From Paenibacillus sp. RC334 (lineage in GTDB: Bacteria; Bacillota; Bacilli; Paenibacillales; Paenibacillaceae), in the NCBI RefSeq assembly GCF_030034735.1, contig NZ_CP125370.1, positions 4,216,001-4,280,000 on the forward strand: a stretch of 64,000 bases of DNA. The letters are read 5' to 3'. Every line of letters starts with the position of its first letter. The stretch's first letter is position 1. Below the pieces are notes generated by a model that saw only the letters and a program-made list of their open reading frames with translations, ran no database searches and was not told the DNA's origin. Positions 47,751 through 59,252 of the stretch are shown piece by piece. The position numbers and the translations under genes are program-made.

Positions 47751-48167
47751 TCACCTTGTACTGTGTGCGTCCAAATAGTTTTGCAAGATCAGGCTTGCGG
47801 CCAGTTTGTCTACCACCTGCTTGCGTTTTTTTCGGCTGACGTCGGCCTCCAGGAGCGTGCGCTCTGCCGAACGCGTCGTCAGCCGTTCATCCCAAAGGTG
47901 AACGGGTAAACCCAGTAACTCCTTGAGTCGGTTTGCAAACTCAATGCAAATCTCACCGCGTGGACCCACGGTACCGTTCATGTTTTTCGGCAAGCCTACT
48001 ACAACCTCGCCGACCTCATTGTCACGTACCAGATTTGCAATTTTACCGAACTCGCTGTCGTCACCGCGTCGTTCTATGACTTCCAATCCTTGGGCGGTCC
48101 AGCCGAAGGCATCACTTACGGCGACCCCGATTCGGCGGTCCCCGTAATCCAATCCCATTACTTTCAT
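47751..48167 (-). CDS. ruvX: Holliday junction resolvase-like nuclease RuvX (YqgF)
   Basis: RNase H-fold nuclease of 138 residues. The N-terminal LDYGDRRIGVAVSD carries the first catalytic Asp; VVGLPKNMNGTVG and LWDERLTTRSAE complete the family motifs. It may process recombination intermediates or, as YqgF in E. coli, 16S rRNA precursors. It starts 9 bases after ireB, in the conserved order ireB-ruvX-DUF1292-mltG. Confidence 0.95.
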   Translation of the reverse strand: MKVMGLDYGDRRIGVAVSDAFGWTAQGLEVIERRGDDSEFGKIANLVRDNEVGEVVVGLPKNMNGTVGPRGEICIEFANRLKELLGLPVHLWDERLTTRSAERTLLEADVSRKKRKQVVDKLAASLILQNYLDAHSTR

Positions 48168-48176
48168 GCCTGTCTC

Positions 48177-48437
48177 CTAACGGTGCTTGGCCAGATAGAA
48201 ACGAACCAGCTCTTCAATCAGTTCATCGCGTTCTTTTTTGCGTACCAGGCTTCTGGCATTATTATGCCGTGGCACATAAGCCGGATCACCTGACAACAAA
48301 TACCCGACAATTTGATTGATCGGATTGTATTCTTTTTCCACCAAAGCATCATATACGGTCAACAAAATCTCCTGAGCAGAAGCTTCCTTCTCATCCGCCT
48401 TGACATTAAATTTGACCGTTTTGTCCATGGAATCCAC
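48177..48437 (-). CDS. IreB family regulatory phosphoprotein (YrzL)
   Basis: Small protein of about 86 residues with the IreB core ([48 protein letters not shown]). Enterococcal IreB is phosphorylated on Thr near the N-terminus by the IreK kinase and affects cephalosporin resistance. GTG 48437 has GAGGTG 6 bases upstream; a frame to 48464 lacks a site. It heads the operon after alaS. Confidence 0.92.
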   Translation of the reverse strand: MDSMDKTVKFNVKADEKEASAQEILLTVYDALVEKEYNPINQIVGYLLSGDPAYVPRHNNARSLVRKKERDELIEELVRFYLAKHR

Positions 48438-48573
48438 TGTTGACACCTCGCTTCCACAAAACATGTGTACATGTTTATGCCAGCTTATTCTTATACATCA
48501 TACCATAAGCAGAGCCCTTCAAGGAAATGTCTAAGTCCGGTTTTTTCCAAAATTCCGCAAAAATTATCGAACT

Positions 48574-51207
48574 TTATCCTTGAGTAGCCGCCACTACCAA
48601 TTCACGGGCACGCACGAGCGCTTCGTCCAGCTTGCTGGCATCCTTGCCTCCGGCTTGCGCCATATCCGGACGTCCGCCGCCTCCGCCGCCGCATACTGCA
48701 GCAATTTCCTTCACAAGCTTGCCTGCATGAAGCCCAGCCTTGGTATGCTCTGCCGGTACAGCTACGACAAAATTGACTTTGTCATCCATTGCAGCCCCAA
48801 GTACCAGCACAGCAGCTGGAAGCTTGCCTTTCAGCTCATCAGCAATCGCACGCAGCGCATCCATACTGGAAGCCTGTACACGTGCAGCCAACAGCTGTAC
48901 TCCGCCAGCTTGCACGACCTGATCGGTCAATTGGCCCGCTTCAATAACACTCAGCTTGCTTTGCAGCGATTCATTTTCACGACTGAGGTCCTTAATTTGC
49001 TGTTGCAAGGATTCGATGCGTTTTGGCACCTCGGACAGCTTGGATTTCACCAGACCTGCCGATACTTTTAGCAGTTCCAACTGGCCTTCCATATATTCAA
49101 AGCCAAAGCGTCCAGTCACCGCTTCAATCCGGCGAACACCCGATCCGATGCCGCTCTCGCTGACAAGCTTGAACAGTCCGATTTGTGAGGTGTTGCTCAC
49201 ATGACAGCCGCCGCACAGCTCAATGCTGTAATCGCCTACCTTGACGACACGTACGATATCTCCATATTTTTCACCGAACAGCGCCATCGCTCCGAGAGCC
49301 TTGGCTTCATCAATCGGTTTCAGTTCAATATTTACATCCAGCTGGCTCCAAATAGCGCGATTTACACGCAACTCAATATCCGCCAGTTCTTCCGGCGTTA
49401 TGCTTCCAAAATGGGAGAAGTCAAAACGCAGACGCCCAGGCTCCACCAGTGAACCTGCCTGATTGACATGGTCGCCCAGCACTTCCTTAAGCGCTTTGTG
49501 AAGCAAATGCGTAGCCGTATGATTTTTTTCGATTTCACCACGGGATGCTTGTTCCACTTCCGCTTTCACCGTATCGCCAACGTTCAGCTCACCGGCTTCC
49601 ACGACGACCTGATGTACATGCTGGCCTTGAGGCGCCTTGAACAGTCCTTCGACCTTCGCCGTTACCGTACCTCCGCGCAGCAAGCCATGGTCACTTACCT
49701 GTCCGCCGCTTTCAGCATAAAAAGGAGTCACGTCCAGCACAACCTGACAAGTCTGTCCTTCACTAACACTATCCACTAGCACATCTTCATATACAATAGC
49801 CACAATTTTGGATTCGGTTACGAGGTCATTATATCCAACAAAATCGCTTTTAACCGCCAAGTCAGACAGGGGTCCACCCTGAATCTTCATGCTGGCATTG
49901 TCCTGATGAGCGTCACGCGCACGTTGCCGTTGCTCCTGCATCGCTTCATCAAAACCCTCACGGTCTACTTTCAAACCCTGCTCATCCGCATAATCCTCTG
50001 TGAGGTCAAATGGGAAGCCGTACGTGTCATACAGTTTGAAGGCGTCTGCTCCACTGATGACATTGCGACCTTCCGCTTTCGCCTGAGCACTGATATCAGC
50101 CAAAATAGCCAATCCGTCTGTCAGTGTCTCGTGGAAGCGTTCCTCTTCTGTTTTGATCACCTTGATGATGAAATCACGCTTGTCCACCACCTCAGGGTAG
50201 TACACGCCCATGACATCCCCCACCGTTTCCACAAGTTCAAACATAAATGGACGGTTCATGCCCAGCATTTTTCCGTAACGTACAGCACGGCGCAGCAAAC
50301 GACGGATAACATAACCACGGCCTTCGTTGGAAGGCAGCACACCGTCACCAATCGCAAAAGCTACGGTGCGGACATGGTCAGCAATCACTTTGAGAGCCAC
50401 ATCGCTGTCCACATTTTCGTTATATTTGACTCCTGCCATAGCGGCTGTTTTCTGAATAATAGGTTGGAAAATATCCGTATCGAAGTTGGAATCCACATTT
50501 TGCAAAATGGATGCAAAACGCTCCAATCCCGCGCCTGTATCAATATTCTTGTTCGGAAGCGGCGTATAGCTACCATCCTTGTTATGGTTGAATTGTGAGA
50601 ATACGAGGTTCCATACTTCCAGATAACGCTCGTTTTCCCCGCCCGGATACATTTCAGGGTCCGTCATGTCGCTGCCATAAGCTTCGCCGCGATCATAAAA
50701 AATTTCCGTACAAGGCCCGCAAGGACCTTCGCCGATATCCCAGAAGTTATCTTCCAGTTTGATAATACGTTCAGCAGGAAGCCCTACCTTTTCGTTCCAC
50801 AGCTTGTACGCCTCTTCATCCTCAGGATATACGGTTACAGCCAGACGCTCCGGGTCAAAGCCGATCCACTTCGGATCAGTCAGAAATTCCCACGCCCATA
50901 CAATGACTTCTTCCTTAAAATAGTCGCCAATCGAAAAATTACCGAGCATTTCGAAAAAAGTGTGGTGACGGCGCGTTTTGCCGACATTTTCAATGTCATT
51001 CGTGCGAATACATTTTTGCGAATTGGCGATACGCGGATTCTCAGGCTTCACACGTCCATCAAAATAAGGCTTAAGCGGTGCCATCCCTGCATTAATCCAC
51101 AGCAGGGAAGGATCTTTATGCGGAACAAGCGGTGCGCTTGGTTCAATCACATGTCCCTTGCTTTCAAAAAACTCCAGCCATTTGGAGCGGATTTCACTAG
51201 CTTTCAT
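48574..51207 (-). CDS. alaS: Alanine-tRNA ligase
   Basis: Charges tRNA-Ala; 877 residues. The class II core begins at [14 protein letters not shown] with the motif [20 protein letters not shown] near 68. The editing domain has HTATHLLH near 565 and CGGCH near 670. A C-terminal domain ends with the Gly-rich [17 protein letters not shown]. It is controlled by the T-box upstream. It overlaps nothing and is 109 bases before ireB. Confidence 0.98.
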   Translation of the reverse strand: MKASEIRSKWLEFFESKGHVIEPSAPLVPHKDPSLLWINAGMAPLKPYFDGRVKPENPRIANSQKCIRTNDIENVGKTRRHHTFFEMLGNFSIGDYFKEEVIVWAWEFLTDPKWIGFDPERLAVTVYPEDEEAYKLWNEKVGLPAERIIKLEDNFWDIGEGPCGPCTEIFYDRGEAYGSDMTDPEMYPGGENERYLEVWNLVFSQFNHNKDGSYTPLPNKNIDTGAGLERFASILQNVDSNFDTDIFQPIIQKTAAMAGVKYNENVDSDVALKVIADHVRTVAFAIGDGVLPSNEGRGYVIRRLLRRAVRYGKMLGMNRPFMFELVETVGDVMGVYYPEVVDKRDFIIKVIKTEEERFHETLTDGLAILADISAQAKAEGRNVISGADAFKLYDTYGFPFDLTEDYADEQGLKVDREGFDEAMQEQRQRARDAHQDNASMKIQGGPLSDLAVKSDFVGYNDLVTESKIVAIVYEDVLVDSVSEGQTCQVVLDVTPFYAESGGQVSDHGLLRGGTVTAKVEGLFKAPQGQHVHQVVVEAGELNVGDTVKAEVEQASRGEIEKNHTATHLLHKALKEVLGDHVNQAGSLVEPGRLRFDFSHFGSITPEELADIELRVNRAIWSQLDVNIELKPIDEAKALGAMALFGEKYGDIVRVVKVGDYSIELCGGCHVSNTSQIGLFKLVSESGIGSGVRRIEAVTGRFGFEYMEGQLELLKVSAGLVKSKLSEVPKRIESLQQQIKDLSRENESLQSKLSVIEAGQLTDQVVQAGGVQLLAARVQASSMDALRAIADELKGKLPAAVLVLGAAMDDKVNFVVAVPAEHTKAGLHAGKLVKEIAAVCGGGGGGRPDMAQAGGKDASKLDEALVRARELVVAATQG

Positions 51208-51261
51208 ATAAGTAGCCTCCTAATTATGGTGTCACTTGTACTTGGCACAGGCCATAAAAAA

Positions 51262-51486
51262 ACAGAAAAACGCCCCTGAACGGATCAGGGACGATTGTAT
51301 CGCGGTACCACCCTGGTTATCGTCGTCCCCTCTGTACGAAATGCTACATGCGCAAGCTGCGCACCCAACATCTGATTAACGGACGAGCGATCGCCTTGTT
51401 TTCACTGGTAACGGGAGCATCCCGGCGGGTTCAGCCCGCACTCCGAAATGAGCTTTCCCTACTGGATAAACACATTTAAACATACT
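51262..51486 (-). promoter_or_regulatory. T-box leader of alaS
   Basis: On the minus strand the leader contains the T-box core AGGGTGGTACCGCG (51300-51313 region, next to CGCGGTACCACCCT on the plus strand). It is followed by a terminator, CGTCCCTGA paired with TCAGGGGCG (51271-51293), and T-runs. Uncharged tRNA-Ala would favour the antiterminator. I did not identify the alanine specifier codon with confidence. Confidence 0.92.
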
Positions 51487-51492
51487 CAATTC

Positions 51493-51521
51493 AGTATATC
51501 CGTGTCATTTAGCCGTGTCAA
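51493..51521 (-). promoter_or_regulatory. alaS promoter
   Basis: Minus strand: TTGACA (51516-51521), a 17-base spacer, TATACT (51493-51498). This is a near-consensus sigma-A promoter, with transcription starting about 51486, which sets the 5' end of the T-box leader. Confidence 0.85.
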
Positions 51522-51550
51522 CGCGATTTCAGACGGGGATATGAACGAAA

Positions 51551-52618
51551 TCAGATCGTTTTGCGCTTCACGTAATAAGCAAAAAAATGCTGAAGCGCCA
51601 CCTTCAAGACCGCCATCACCGGAACCGCTAAAATTAACCCGGTTATTCCCGCTATTTCCCCGCCCACCAGCAGTGCGAAAATGATGGCAATCGGATGCAA
51701 ATGCAAGGTTCGTCCAACCACCTGGGGAGAAATGACGTTACTTTCCAACACTTGAATACAGGTGTTGACGACTACGACCAGCAGCACCATTTTAAAAGAA
51801 ACCGTAGAAGCCATTACGACCGCCGGAGCAGCCCCCAAAAACGGGCCTAAATACGGCACGATATTGAATACAGCCACCACTCCTGCCAGCAGCAGCGCAT
51901 AAGGCATCCCAATCAGCATATATCCGATATAGGCCATCACCCCGATAATGACGCACACCAGCAGTTGTCCGCGCACATAGTTACCGAGCGCCTGATCAAT
52001 TTCCTTGAGCACCGTTACAATAGCCTTGCGGCGGGATCGCGGGAGATAAGACACAATAGCCCGTTCAAACACATCGAAATCCTTTAAAATATAAAAAATG
52101 AGAAACGGCACAATGAACACATTGAACAACATATTGATCATCCCGCCGATGTTGTCCATAAAAGCAGCAATCCCTGTAGCCATCCGATTTTCGAGTTGAA
52201 AAAACCACTGATTCATACCTGAGCGTACCCCTTGGGGTAAAATACTTCCATCCATATTCGTCATTAATCCCTGTGCATGCATGGTCAGCTCAGGCAGATG
52301 CTCATTCAGTTCATCCAGTTGATCAATAAACATCGGAATCAGGTGCATCAGAATAACGACGAGGCTGCCCAAAAATACAGCATAAATGAGCAGGACGGCT
52401 ACGCTTCGAGGTACCTTGCGTCCGCCCAGCATATTGACCACAGGATTAAGCACATAGGAAATAATCATCGCCACCGCAAATGGCGCAATAATTGTTTTTA
52501 GAAAATCATACAGATGCAAAAACAAAGGCCGAAGCAGCCAGATAAAATATAGAATGACAAGTCCCAGCAGTGTCCATATTCCGTATCGGAACAGCCTGCT
52601 TTTCGTTAATTGCTCCAT
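51551..52618 (-). CDS. AI-2E family transporter (YrrI-like)
   Basis: Membrane protein of 355 residues with about eight hydrophobic segments. FNIVPYLGPFLGAAPAV and LESNVISPQVVGRTLHLHP are family motifs. In B. subtilis yrrI lies directly upstream of alaS in the same orientation, as here. The substrate is not established. It shares only moderate similarity by eye with the permease at 37690-38844. Confidence 0.92.
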   Translation of the reverse strand: MEQLTKSRLFRYGIWTLLGLVILYFIWLLRPLFLHLYDFLKTIIAPFAVAMIISYVLNPVVNMLGGRKVPRSVAVLLIYAVFLGSLVVILMHLIPMFIDQLDELNEHLPELTMHAQGLMTNMDGSILPQGVRSGMNQWFFQLENRMATGIAAFMDNIGGMINMLFNVFIVPFLIFYILKDFDVFERAIVSYLPRSRRKAIVTVLKEIDQALGNYVRGQLLVCVIIGVMAYIGYMLIGMPYALLLAGVVAVFNIVPYLGPFLGAAPAVVMASTVSFKMVLLVVVVNTCIQVLESNVISPQVVGRTLHLHPIAIIFALLVGGEIAGITGLILAVPVMAVLKVALQHFFAYYVKRKTI

Positions 52619-52827
52619 ATCGTGCCCCCTTACCGGACTAGCCTCTTCTAAGTATATGCCTGTACCTTTACTTTAATCCTTCCCATAACTGTAGAGGCGC
52701 CTTAAATAATGATTATGAAGAAAGAATGAAAACAATTGAAAATGATTAACAAAGTCATTCTATCTGACGATATAAGTACAAAGAACTATTTGAGCTTTCA
52801 CATTTCTGAATCATCGGGGGTCGTTAC

Positions 52828-54801
52828 ATGAACTTAAAAATGAAGCTTATTCTCCTTTTCACCTGTATTGTTATCGTTGCAGCTGGGCCTTTGTCCGTCA
52901 TTAGCATGACAAGCATTAAAAATCAGGCCAACCGTGACATACAAGAGCTTATGAACAGTAAAGCCACCGAAACCGTCAATCAGCTCGACGGATGGACAAG
53001 CGGCAATGCCAAAATTATCGAGACATTAGCTGCAGGTCTGGAATCCGGCAATATTCCACCAGATGCCAAAATAGCTTCTCTAAAGGCGGCCTTTCAAAAC
53101 TATAAGGATCAAAGTATCGCTAACATTTATGCAGGATTTGAGGATGGAACCTACTGGGATGGCTCCGGCTGGTCTGATGCGGGCTACGATCCTCGCACAC
53201 GTCCGTGGTACAAGGATGCCAAAACCAAGGGGGAATTGTATTATTCCTCACCGTACATTGATGCAGGAAGCCAGGACTTCACCATTTCCATTGCAAAGCC
53301 TCTCAAGGACTCCAATGGCTCTATCACTGGGGTGATCAGTGAAGATATTATGTTAAACGACATGACAAAAATCATTAAGAACATAAACCTGAACGGATTA
53401 GGCTACGCATTTCTGATTGACCAGAATGGAGTTGTCGTCGCGCATCCGGACAGCAAGCTGGCTGGTAAAAATCTCAAGGATACGCCCGAGTTGGGTTCAT
53501 CAACGGCCACTCTGCTCAGTGCCCCTTCGGGAAAATCCGACTACAACTACAATGGTAGTGATCGCCAGCTTTATTTTAAGAAAATGCCCAGCACAGGCTG
53601 GATTGTAGGTTTGTCTATCTCAAAAGATATTGCTTTTCAGGAGTACTACTCCACTCGTAACCAACTGTTGATTACTGTAGCTATTATTTTCGTTGTTGCC
53701 ATGCTTTTGGCGGTCTGGGCGGCGAACAGCTTTATCAAGCCGATTCGGAGGCTTCAAGCGAACGTCAAGCGGATTGCTGAAGGGGATATGACAGCACGTG
53801 TGGATATTAAGGGCAAAGATGAAATTGCCAGCTTGGGTACGGATTTTAATATCATGTCGGATAATCTTTCTCACTTACTGCGCAAAGTGGCAGATACGGC
53901 TGGCGAGGTCAGCTCAGCTTCTCATGACATGCACCAGCACGCCAAGGATACCGGGACCATTGCATCACAAATCTCCAGTGCCGTTCAGGAGCTTGCCCAA
54001 GGAGCAAGTGATCAGGCCGAGGCTGTATATTCCGGCTCTGAAAAGCTATCGCATATGACGGGCTCCATCGACCAAATCGGCCAAAGTGTCAAGCGAACCC
54101 AAACCGCCGTGCTGGAAACAGACTCTGCCGTGCTGGCTGGGTACGAAACAGCGGAGCGTCAAGCGAAGCTTGCAGCCGAGTCCAGACAAACAACAACCGC
54201 TGTAGGTGAAGCTGTAGACTCGCTCACGTTGAAAACACAGGATATTGAACGGCTGGCTGGGGCCATTCATAATATCGCAGCCCAAACCAATCTGCTGGCG
54301 CTAAATGCTTCCATTGAAGCAGCCCGTGCCGGGGAACACGGACGCGGCTTTGCCGTCGTTGCCGGGGAAGTACGCAAGCTGGCTGAACAAGCAGGAAGCT
54401 CCAGTGACAGCATTATGCACAAGCTGGAGGAAATCAAGGTTGCGGGACTGCGGAGCGCAGAGGAAATGAAGAAGGCTCTCGCTGTAACAGTAGAACAGGA
54501 GCATGCGGCTACCGCTACGAGACAGGCGTTCGAGTCCATACGGGGAGCTTCTCAGCATATGCTTACCCAGATTGAGGACGTATCCGCTGCGGCTGACCAT
54601 CTCCGTACAAACGCTGGACATATTTCCGATGTCATTTCCAGCGTGGTCGCCGTTTCTGAGCAAAGCGCAGCTTCCACCGAGGAAGTGGCTTCCTCCGTGC
54701 AGGAGCAAGGGCATTCCATGAACAATATTGCCCAGCTTTCCGCCAAACTTGACTCGCACGCAGACCTGCTGCTGGAAGAGGTTAAACGCTTTAAGCTGTA
54801 A
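52828..54801 (+). CDS. Methyl-accepting chemotaxis protein
   Basis: Chemoreceptor of 657 residues with the standard layout. A first membrane segment ([20 protein letters not shown], about 7-26) is followed by a dCache sensor with the amine/amino-acid-type region [12 protein letters not shown] near 128. Then come a second membrane segment (about 280-300), HAMP (about 300-355) and a signalling coiled coil with [32 protein letters not shown] precedes the ATG. Ligand unknown, possibly amino acids. Confidence 0.95.
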   Translation: MNLKMKLILLFTCIVIVAAGPLSVISMTSIKNQANRDIQELMNSKATETVNQLDGWTSGNAKIIETLAAGLESGNIPPDAKIASLKAAFQNYKDQSIANIYAGFEDGTYWDGSGWSDAGYDPRTRPWYKDAKTKGELYYSSPYIDAGSQDFTISIAKPLKDSNGSITGVISEDIMLNDMTKIIKNINLNGLGYAFLIDQNGVVVAHPDSKLAGKNLKDTPELGSSTATLLSAPSGKSDYNYNGSDRQLYFKKMPSTGWIVGLSISKDIAFQEYYSTRNQLLITVAIIFVVAMLLAVWAANSFIKPIRRLQANVKRIAEGDMTARVDIKGKDEIASLGTDFNIMSDNLSHLLRKVADTAGEVSSASHDMHQHAKDTGTIASQISSAVQELAQGASDQAEAVYSGSEKLSHMTGSIDQIGQSVKRTQTAVLETDSAVLAGYETAERQAKLAAESRQTTTAVGEAVDSLTLKTQDIERLAGAIHNIAAQTNLLALNASIEAARAGEHGRGFAVVAGEVRKLAEQAGSSSDSIMHKLEEIKVAGLRSAEEMKKALAVTVEQEHAATATRQAFESIRGASQHMLTQIEDVSAAADHLRTNAGHISDVISSVVAVSEQSAASTEEVASSVQEQGHSMNNIAQLSAKLDSHADLLLEEVKRFKL

Positions 54802-54864
54802 AACACTTCTGCCCAAAAAAACAGATAAACAGCATGCTATACATCCAGACAGGAATCTACATGA

Positions 54865-54909
54865 AAAAGAGGGTGACCCCCAGGCTATTACAGCCATCGG
54901 GAGTCACCC
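54865..54909 (-). terminator. Terminator of the PRC-barrel/zinc-ribbon pair
   Basis: GAGGGTGAC (about 54869) pairs with GTCACCCTC (about 54902-54910), extended by CCC/GGG. On the minus strand TTTTTC follows. It may also end the convergent chemoreceptor transcript. Confidence 0.7.
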
Positions 54910-55016
54910 TCCTCGTTATTCATCAAGCATGGTCCAAACTATGATCCGTTCATCTGCTGAACAGTATAGTCACATCTCATATAGATGGACAGCCTGTCCC
55001 CGCTTCAGTTTTAAAC

Positions 55017-55247
55017 TTAGGAAGAAGCGTGGATCTGGGGCAGATCCTGTTGTGCCATTTCATCTCCAAAGAACAGGTCGTCCAGCGAACTGAGCGTTCC
55101 ATCCTCTTCCACTTGGTAGACGGACATTTTTTCACCATTCACTTGAAGTTCGATGAAGCATCCCCAGCAATAAAATTGATGGGAGCCGATTTTGCCGATA
55201 TCTTTGGAATTACAATTCGGACATCTCAATAAACTCACCCTATCCAT
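55017..55247 (-). CDS. Zinc-ribbon small protein
   Basis: Protein of 76 residues with an N-terminal zinc ribbon, CPNC at residues 9-12 and CWGC at about 27-30, then an acidic C-terminus. It overlaps the PRC-barrel gene by 8 bases and is its likely partner. I do not recognise a named family. The Cys pairs suggest nucleic acid or metal binding; no function is assigned. Confidence 0.8.
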   Translation of the reverse strand: MDRVSLLRCPNCNSKDIGKIGSHQFYCWGCFIELQVNGEKMSVYQVEEDGTLSSLDDLFFGDEMAQQDLPQIHASS

Positions 55248-55761
55248 TAACAGAATATATGGCTTTTTCCAAACGCTGCTCGCTTAACGGGGGCACCATA
55301 ACGGCATTCTCCCCGATGGACATTTCTTCGGTGCAGGGCAGCCATTTCCGCCCTTCTATAATATCCGATACAAAACCATCGCTGATTTCCAAGCCTATTA
55401 TGTTATTGCCCATTCCCTGGTCAAAATAAACATCCGAAATGTGTCCGAGCATAAGTCCTTCCTCTGTAAGCACGGATAAATCCTTCAATTTACCGGGTCC
55501 AAGCAAATACGTAAGTTGAATATCGTTGGCTTCCGTTTTACGGACAGCTTGCTGATTGCGAATCATAATCGCATCTTCGCCATAAGCAACGATGTCATCC
55601 CAAGCCACCATTTTCACTTGAGATGAAAAAAGGCCTTTGCCCTCCAACTCGATCCCTGTAATTTTCCAATCAGCCGTCACCATAAAATCTTGTATTTTAC
55701 CGATCTGCTTCCCGTCCTCTACGTCGAAAACGGCAAGTCCGATCATATCCTGAAGCTTCAT
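55240..55761 (-). CDS. PRC-barrel domain protein
   Basis: Protein of 173 residues made of two PRC-barrel repeats: DMIGLAVFDVEDGKQIGKIQD (split over residues 4-24), then SVLTEEGLMLGHISDVYFDQ near 92. PRC barrels occur in RimM and in photosynthetic and sporulation proteins such as YlmC. ATG 55761 has GGAGG 9 bases upstream. Cotranscribed with the zinc-ribbon gene. Function unknown. Confidence 0.87.
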   Translation of the reverse strand: MKLQDMIGLAVFDVEDGKQIGKIQDFMVTADWKITGIELEGKGLFSSQVKMVAWDDIVAYGEDAIMIRNQQAVRKTEANDIQLTYLLGPGKLKDLSVLTEEGLMLGHISDVYFDQGMGNNIIGLEISDGFVSDIIEGRKWLPCTEEMSIGENAVMVPPLSEQRLEKAIYSVNG

Positions 55762-55894
55762 AATAGGGTACCTCCTCATTCTGCAATCCGAACGGAGGTG
55801 CGGTCCTTTCCTTCATGCGTGTCAGACCTTGGTTCCGTTCATGCCATGAAATGGAAAACCGCCCCTCCCTTCTTATTAAAGTGCGGAGAAATCC

Positions 55895-57046
55895 CTAGTA
55901 CCTAGTACGTAGCCGCTTCCATATGGTTTCAATTTTCTTGGCCGTGTATTCCATTTCCTCCGTAGTATTACCCAAACCGAAGCTAAAGCGAATCGCTGAA
56001 TTCAAAACATCTTCAGGAAGATCCATCGCCTGCAACACATGCGACAATTCCAAAGACCCGGAAGTACAAGCTGAACCGCTGGCCGCTGCAATTCCTTCCA
56101 TATCCAGATTCATCAGCATGGTCTCCGTACCGATATCCGGGAAGCTTAGATTCAGAACATTCGGTAAAGAATGCTCAGGATCGCCGTTGATCACAAAAGC
56201 GTCTTTGCCCAAAGTGTCTTCCAGCGCTTTCAGCAGAGTTTGACGAAGAGTCATATCGTGCGCCCAGCGTTCCTCTATAGAGGTGTTGGCAAGAGTTGCT
56301 GCTTTAGCCAAACCTGCAATCCCGGCAACGTTTTCCGTACCAGCACGGCGTTTCTTCTCCTGAAGTCCCCCGTGCATCAAAGGTTGGATACGTGTACCCT
56401 GACGGATATACAAAGCTCCAACGCCTTGCGGGCCGTTAATCTTATGACCGGATACGCTAAACAAATCAACCGGAAGGCTCTGGCAGTCTATCTGTATATG
56501 ACCGTAAGCTTGAACCGCATCTACATGGAATACAATGCCATGTTCTCCCGCAATCTGTCCCACTTCATGGATCGGCTGAATTACGCCTACCTCATTGTTG
56601 GCATACATCATGCTGATCAAAAAAGTATTCGGCCGGATCGCAGCCTCTATATCGGCTGGATTGACGCGCCCAAAGCTGTTGACTGGCACATAGGTCACTT
56701 CATATCCCGCTTTTTTGAGTTCAGCGCAAGCATGAAGCACCGCATGATGCTCAATGGTTGTCGTAATGATATGGCCGGAAGTGCGGCCATCTGCCGTAGC
56801 CGTCCCGAACAGGGCCAGATTATCGCTTTCTGTCCCTCCGCTTGTAAATATGATTTCTTCGGGCTTGCAGCCCAAAGAGGCCGCAACGGCATCCCGTGCA
56901 GCGCTGACGGTGCGCTTGGCATCCCGGCCAAAGGCATGAACGCTTGAAGCGTTACCGAATTGGCCGGTCATGATGTCCATCATAGTCTGCGCAACCTCAG
57001 GATGCATAGGAGTCGATGCGGCATGATCCAGATAAATTCTGTTCAT
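55895..57046 (-). CDS. iscS: Cysteine desulfurase (IscS/YrvO-like)
   Basis: PLP enzyme that takes sulfur from cysteine, 383 residues. HAASTPMHPEV at the start, the PLP lysine in SVSGHKINGPQG near 203 and the catalytic Cys in ASGSACTSGSLE near 325 are all present. It follows cymR by 11 bases and is near mnmA. This order (cymR-iscS-mnmA) matches the B. subtilis yrvO-trmU region, so it probably supplies sulfur for tRNA 2-thiouridine. Confidence 0.96.
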   Translation of the reverse strand: MNRIYLDHAASTPMHPEVAQTMMDIMTGQFGNASSVHAFGRDAKRTVSAARDAVAASLGCKPEEIIFTSGGTESDNLALFGTATADGRTSGHIITTTIEHHAVLHACAELKKAGYEVTYVPVNSFGRVNPADIEAAIRPNTFLISMMYANNEVGVIQPIHEVGQIAGEHGIVFHVDAVQAYGHIQIDCQSLPVDLFSVSGHKINGPQGVGALYIRQGTRIQPLMHGGLQEKKRRAGTENVAGIAGLAKAATLANTSIEERWAHDMTLRQTLLKALEDTLGKDAFVINGDPEHSLPNVLNLSFPDIGTETMLMNLDMEGIAAASGSACTSGSLELSHVLQAMDLPEDVLNSAIRFSFGLGNTTEEMEYTAKKIETIWKRLRTRY

Positions 57047-57057
57047 GTCGATTCACC

Positions 57058-57477
57058 TCAAATGTAAAACATGTAGTTATCCAATTCATCATGTTCCTGG
57101 TATGTGATCAAGTCCTTGAGCGTAGTGGAATCCAGTACTTCTGCAATACTGTCACGAATCCGTAGCCATAGCTGACGCTTCGCCGGATCATCCTCTTCAG
57201 TGAAATCTACTGGAGAAATCGGACCCTCCAATACACGAATAATGTCTCCTGCCGTTACCCCTGCCGGTTCACCCGCCAGAATATAACCGCCGTAAGCACC
57301 ACGGATACTTTTTACCAAACCTGCATTGCGCAAAGGCGCAATAAGCTGCTCCAGATAATGCTCGGAGAGCTGATTTTTCTCGGCTATACTTTTCAAAGAC
57401 GTCGGGCCTTCGCCAAACCTGGCTGCAAGTTCCATCATAATCGTCAGGCCGTAGCGGCCTTTTGTTGATATTTTCAA
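57058..57477 (-). CDS. cymR: Rrf2 family cysteine metabolism repressor CymR
   Basis: Winged-helix repressor of 139 residues, close to the 138 of B. subtilis CymR. KGRYGLTIMMELAARFGEG and LSEHYLEQLIAPLRNAGLVKS are typical. It lacks the three clustered Cys of IscR, as expected of CymR. TTG 57477 has GAGGTGG 6 bases upstream; the longer frame to 57516 has no site. It may autoregulate with iscS. Confidence 0.92.
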   Translation of the reverse strand: MKISTKGRYGLTIMMELAARFGEGPTSLKSIAEKNQLSEHYLEQLIAPLRNAGLVKSIRGAYGGYILAGEPAGVTAGDIIRVLEGPISPVDFTEEDDPAKRQLWLRIRDSIAEVLDSTTLKDLITYQEHDELDNYMFYI

Positions 57478-57730
57478 TTGTGCCACCTCACTTATAGTAA
57501 CAATTCCGTTAAACACGCGGAATAACTGGTGTTATAAACCTCTCTATTCCGATCTTAACCCTCAGCTTATGTTAACATATTAGGGCAGGTAAAGGGAAAT
57601 ATTACGGTAACAATCTTAAAAAAAGTTGTTTTCGGGCCATTTGAAACGGCTTTGGCCCATTTTATAGAACTTTCTCCCATCGTTCTCTGTGTCGTTGGAT
57701 CGTCCATCCATCGTAACTTATTATCGTTTA

Positions 57731-57739
57731 TGTTATAAT
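57731..57739 (+). promoter_or_regulatory. Extended -10 promoter of mnmA
   Basis: TGTTATAAT, an extended -10, lies about 37 bases before the mnmA start. The -35 region is weak, as expected for an extended -10 promoter. Nothing else is evident in 57517-57730. Confidence 0.5.
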
Positions 57740-57763
57740 AGGAGGGTTCTACAACAATATTGA

Positions 57764-58903
<1,140 letters not shown>

Positions 58904-58942
58904 AGTAATCCCCGTTTGATGTTGGCATAAATGCTTAAACAG

Positions 58943-58980
58943 GAGGCGTCTCTTCTATCTATGGGGGGGACGCTTTTTTT
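58943..58980 (+). terminator. Terminator of mnmA
   Basis: GGCGTC (58945-58950) pairs with GACGC (58969-58973) after a 18-base loop, followed by TTTTTTT. The stem is short but the T-run is long. It ends the core region before the island. Confidence 0.75.
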
Positions 58981-59000
58981 ATGAAAAGATGCTCTTTTCT

Positions 59001-59032
59001 CCATTTGGGTATATTATGTAGACAAGATATCA
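59001..59032. repeat. Left 32-bp direct repeat of the island
   Basis: Begins CCATTTGGGTATATT and continues ATGTAGACAAGATATCA. It matches the copy at 62516-62547 at 31 of 32 positions (T instead of G at position 15). It has no -35-like hexamer upstream, unlike the right copy. Confidence 0.85.
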
Positions 59033-59199
59033 ATAAGCTTCTCATCTAGTCTCATTAAACCTCAAAAAACCTTATTGTATCAATGCTTTTCGTTCACTAC
59101 TTTTCATTCTAGTCATATCGAATTACCATTAGCTGAAGAGTATCCATAATAAGGTGTATGCAAATTAAATCCCCCTTTATTCAGATAGGCCAACTATGT

Positions 59200-59237
59200 A
59201 AAAAAGCTCGCCCCTTTTTATTGTTAAGGGGCAAGCT
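59200..59237 (-). terminator. Terminator of the toxin remnant
   Basis: AGCTcGCCCCTT (59205-59216) pairs with AAGGGGCaAGCT (59226-59237). On the minus strand TTTTTT follows. It lies just after the last stop of the toxin-like remnant, showing that this was once a real transcription unit. Confidence 0.8.
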
Positions 59238-59252
59238 GAAATTGTACTTTTT

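Noticed and set aside
52705..52760. Possible Fur-like AT-rich stretch before the second chemoreceptor
   Set aside because: Only about 13 of 19 positions match the Fur consensus, as expected by chance in AT-rich DNA.
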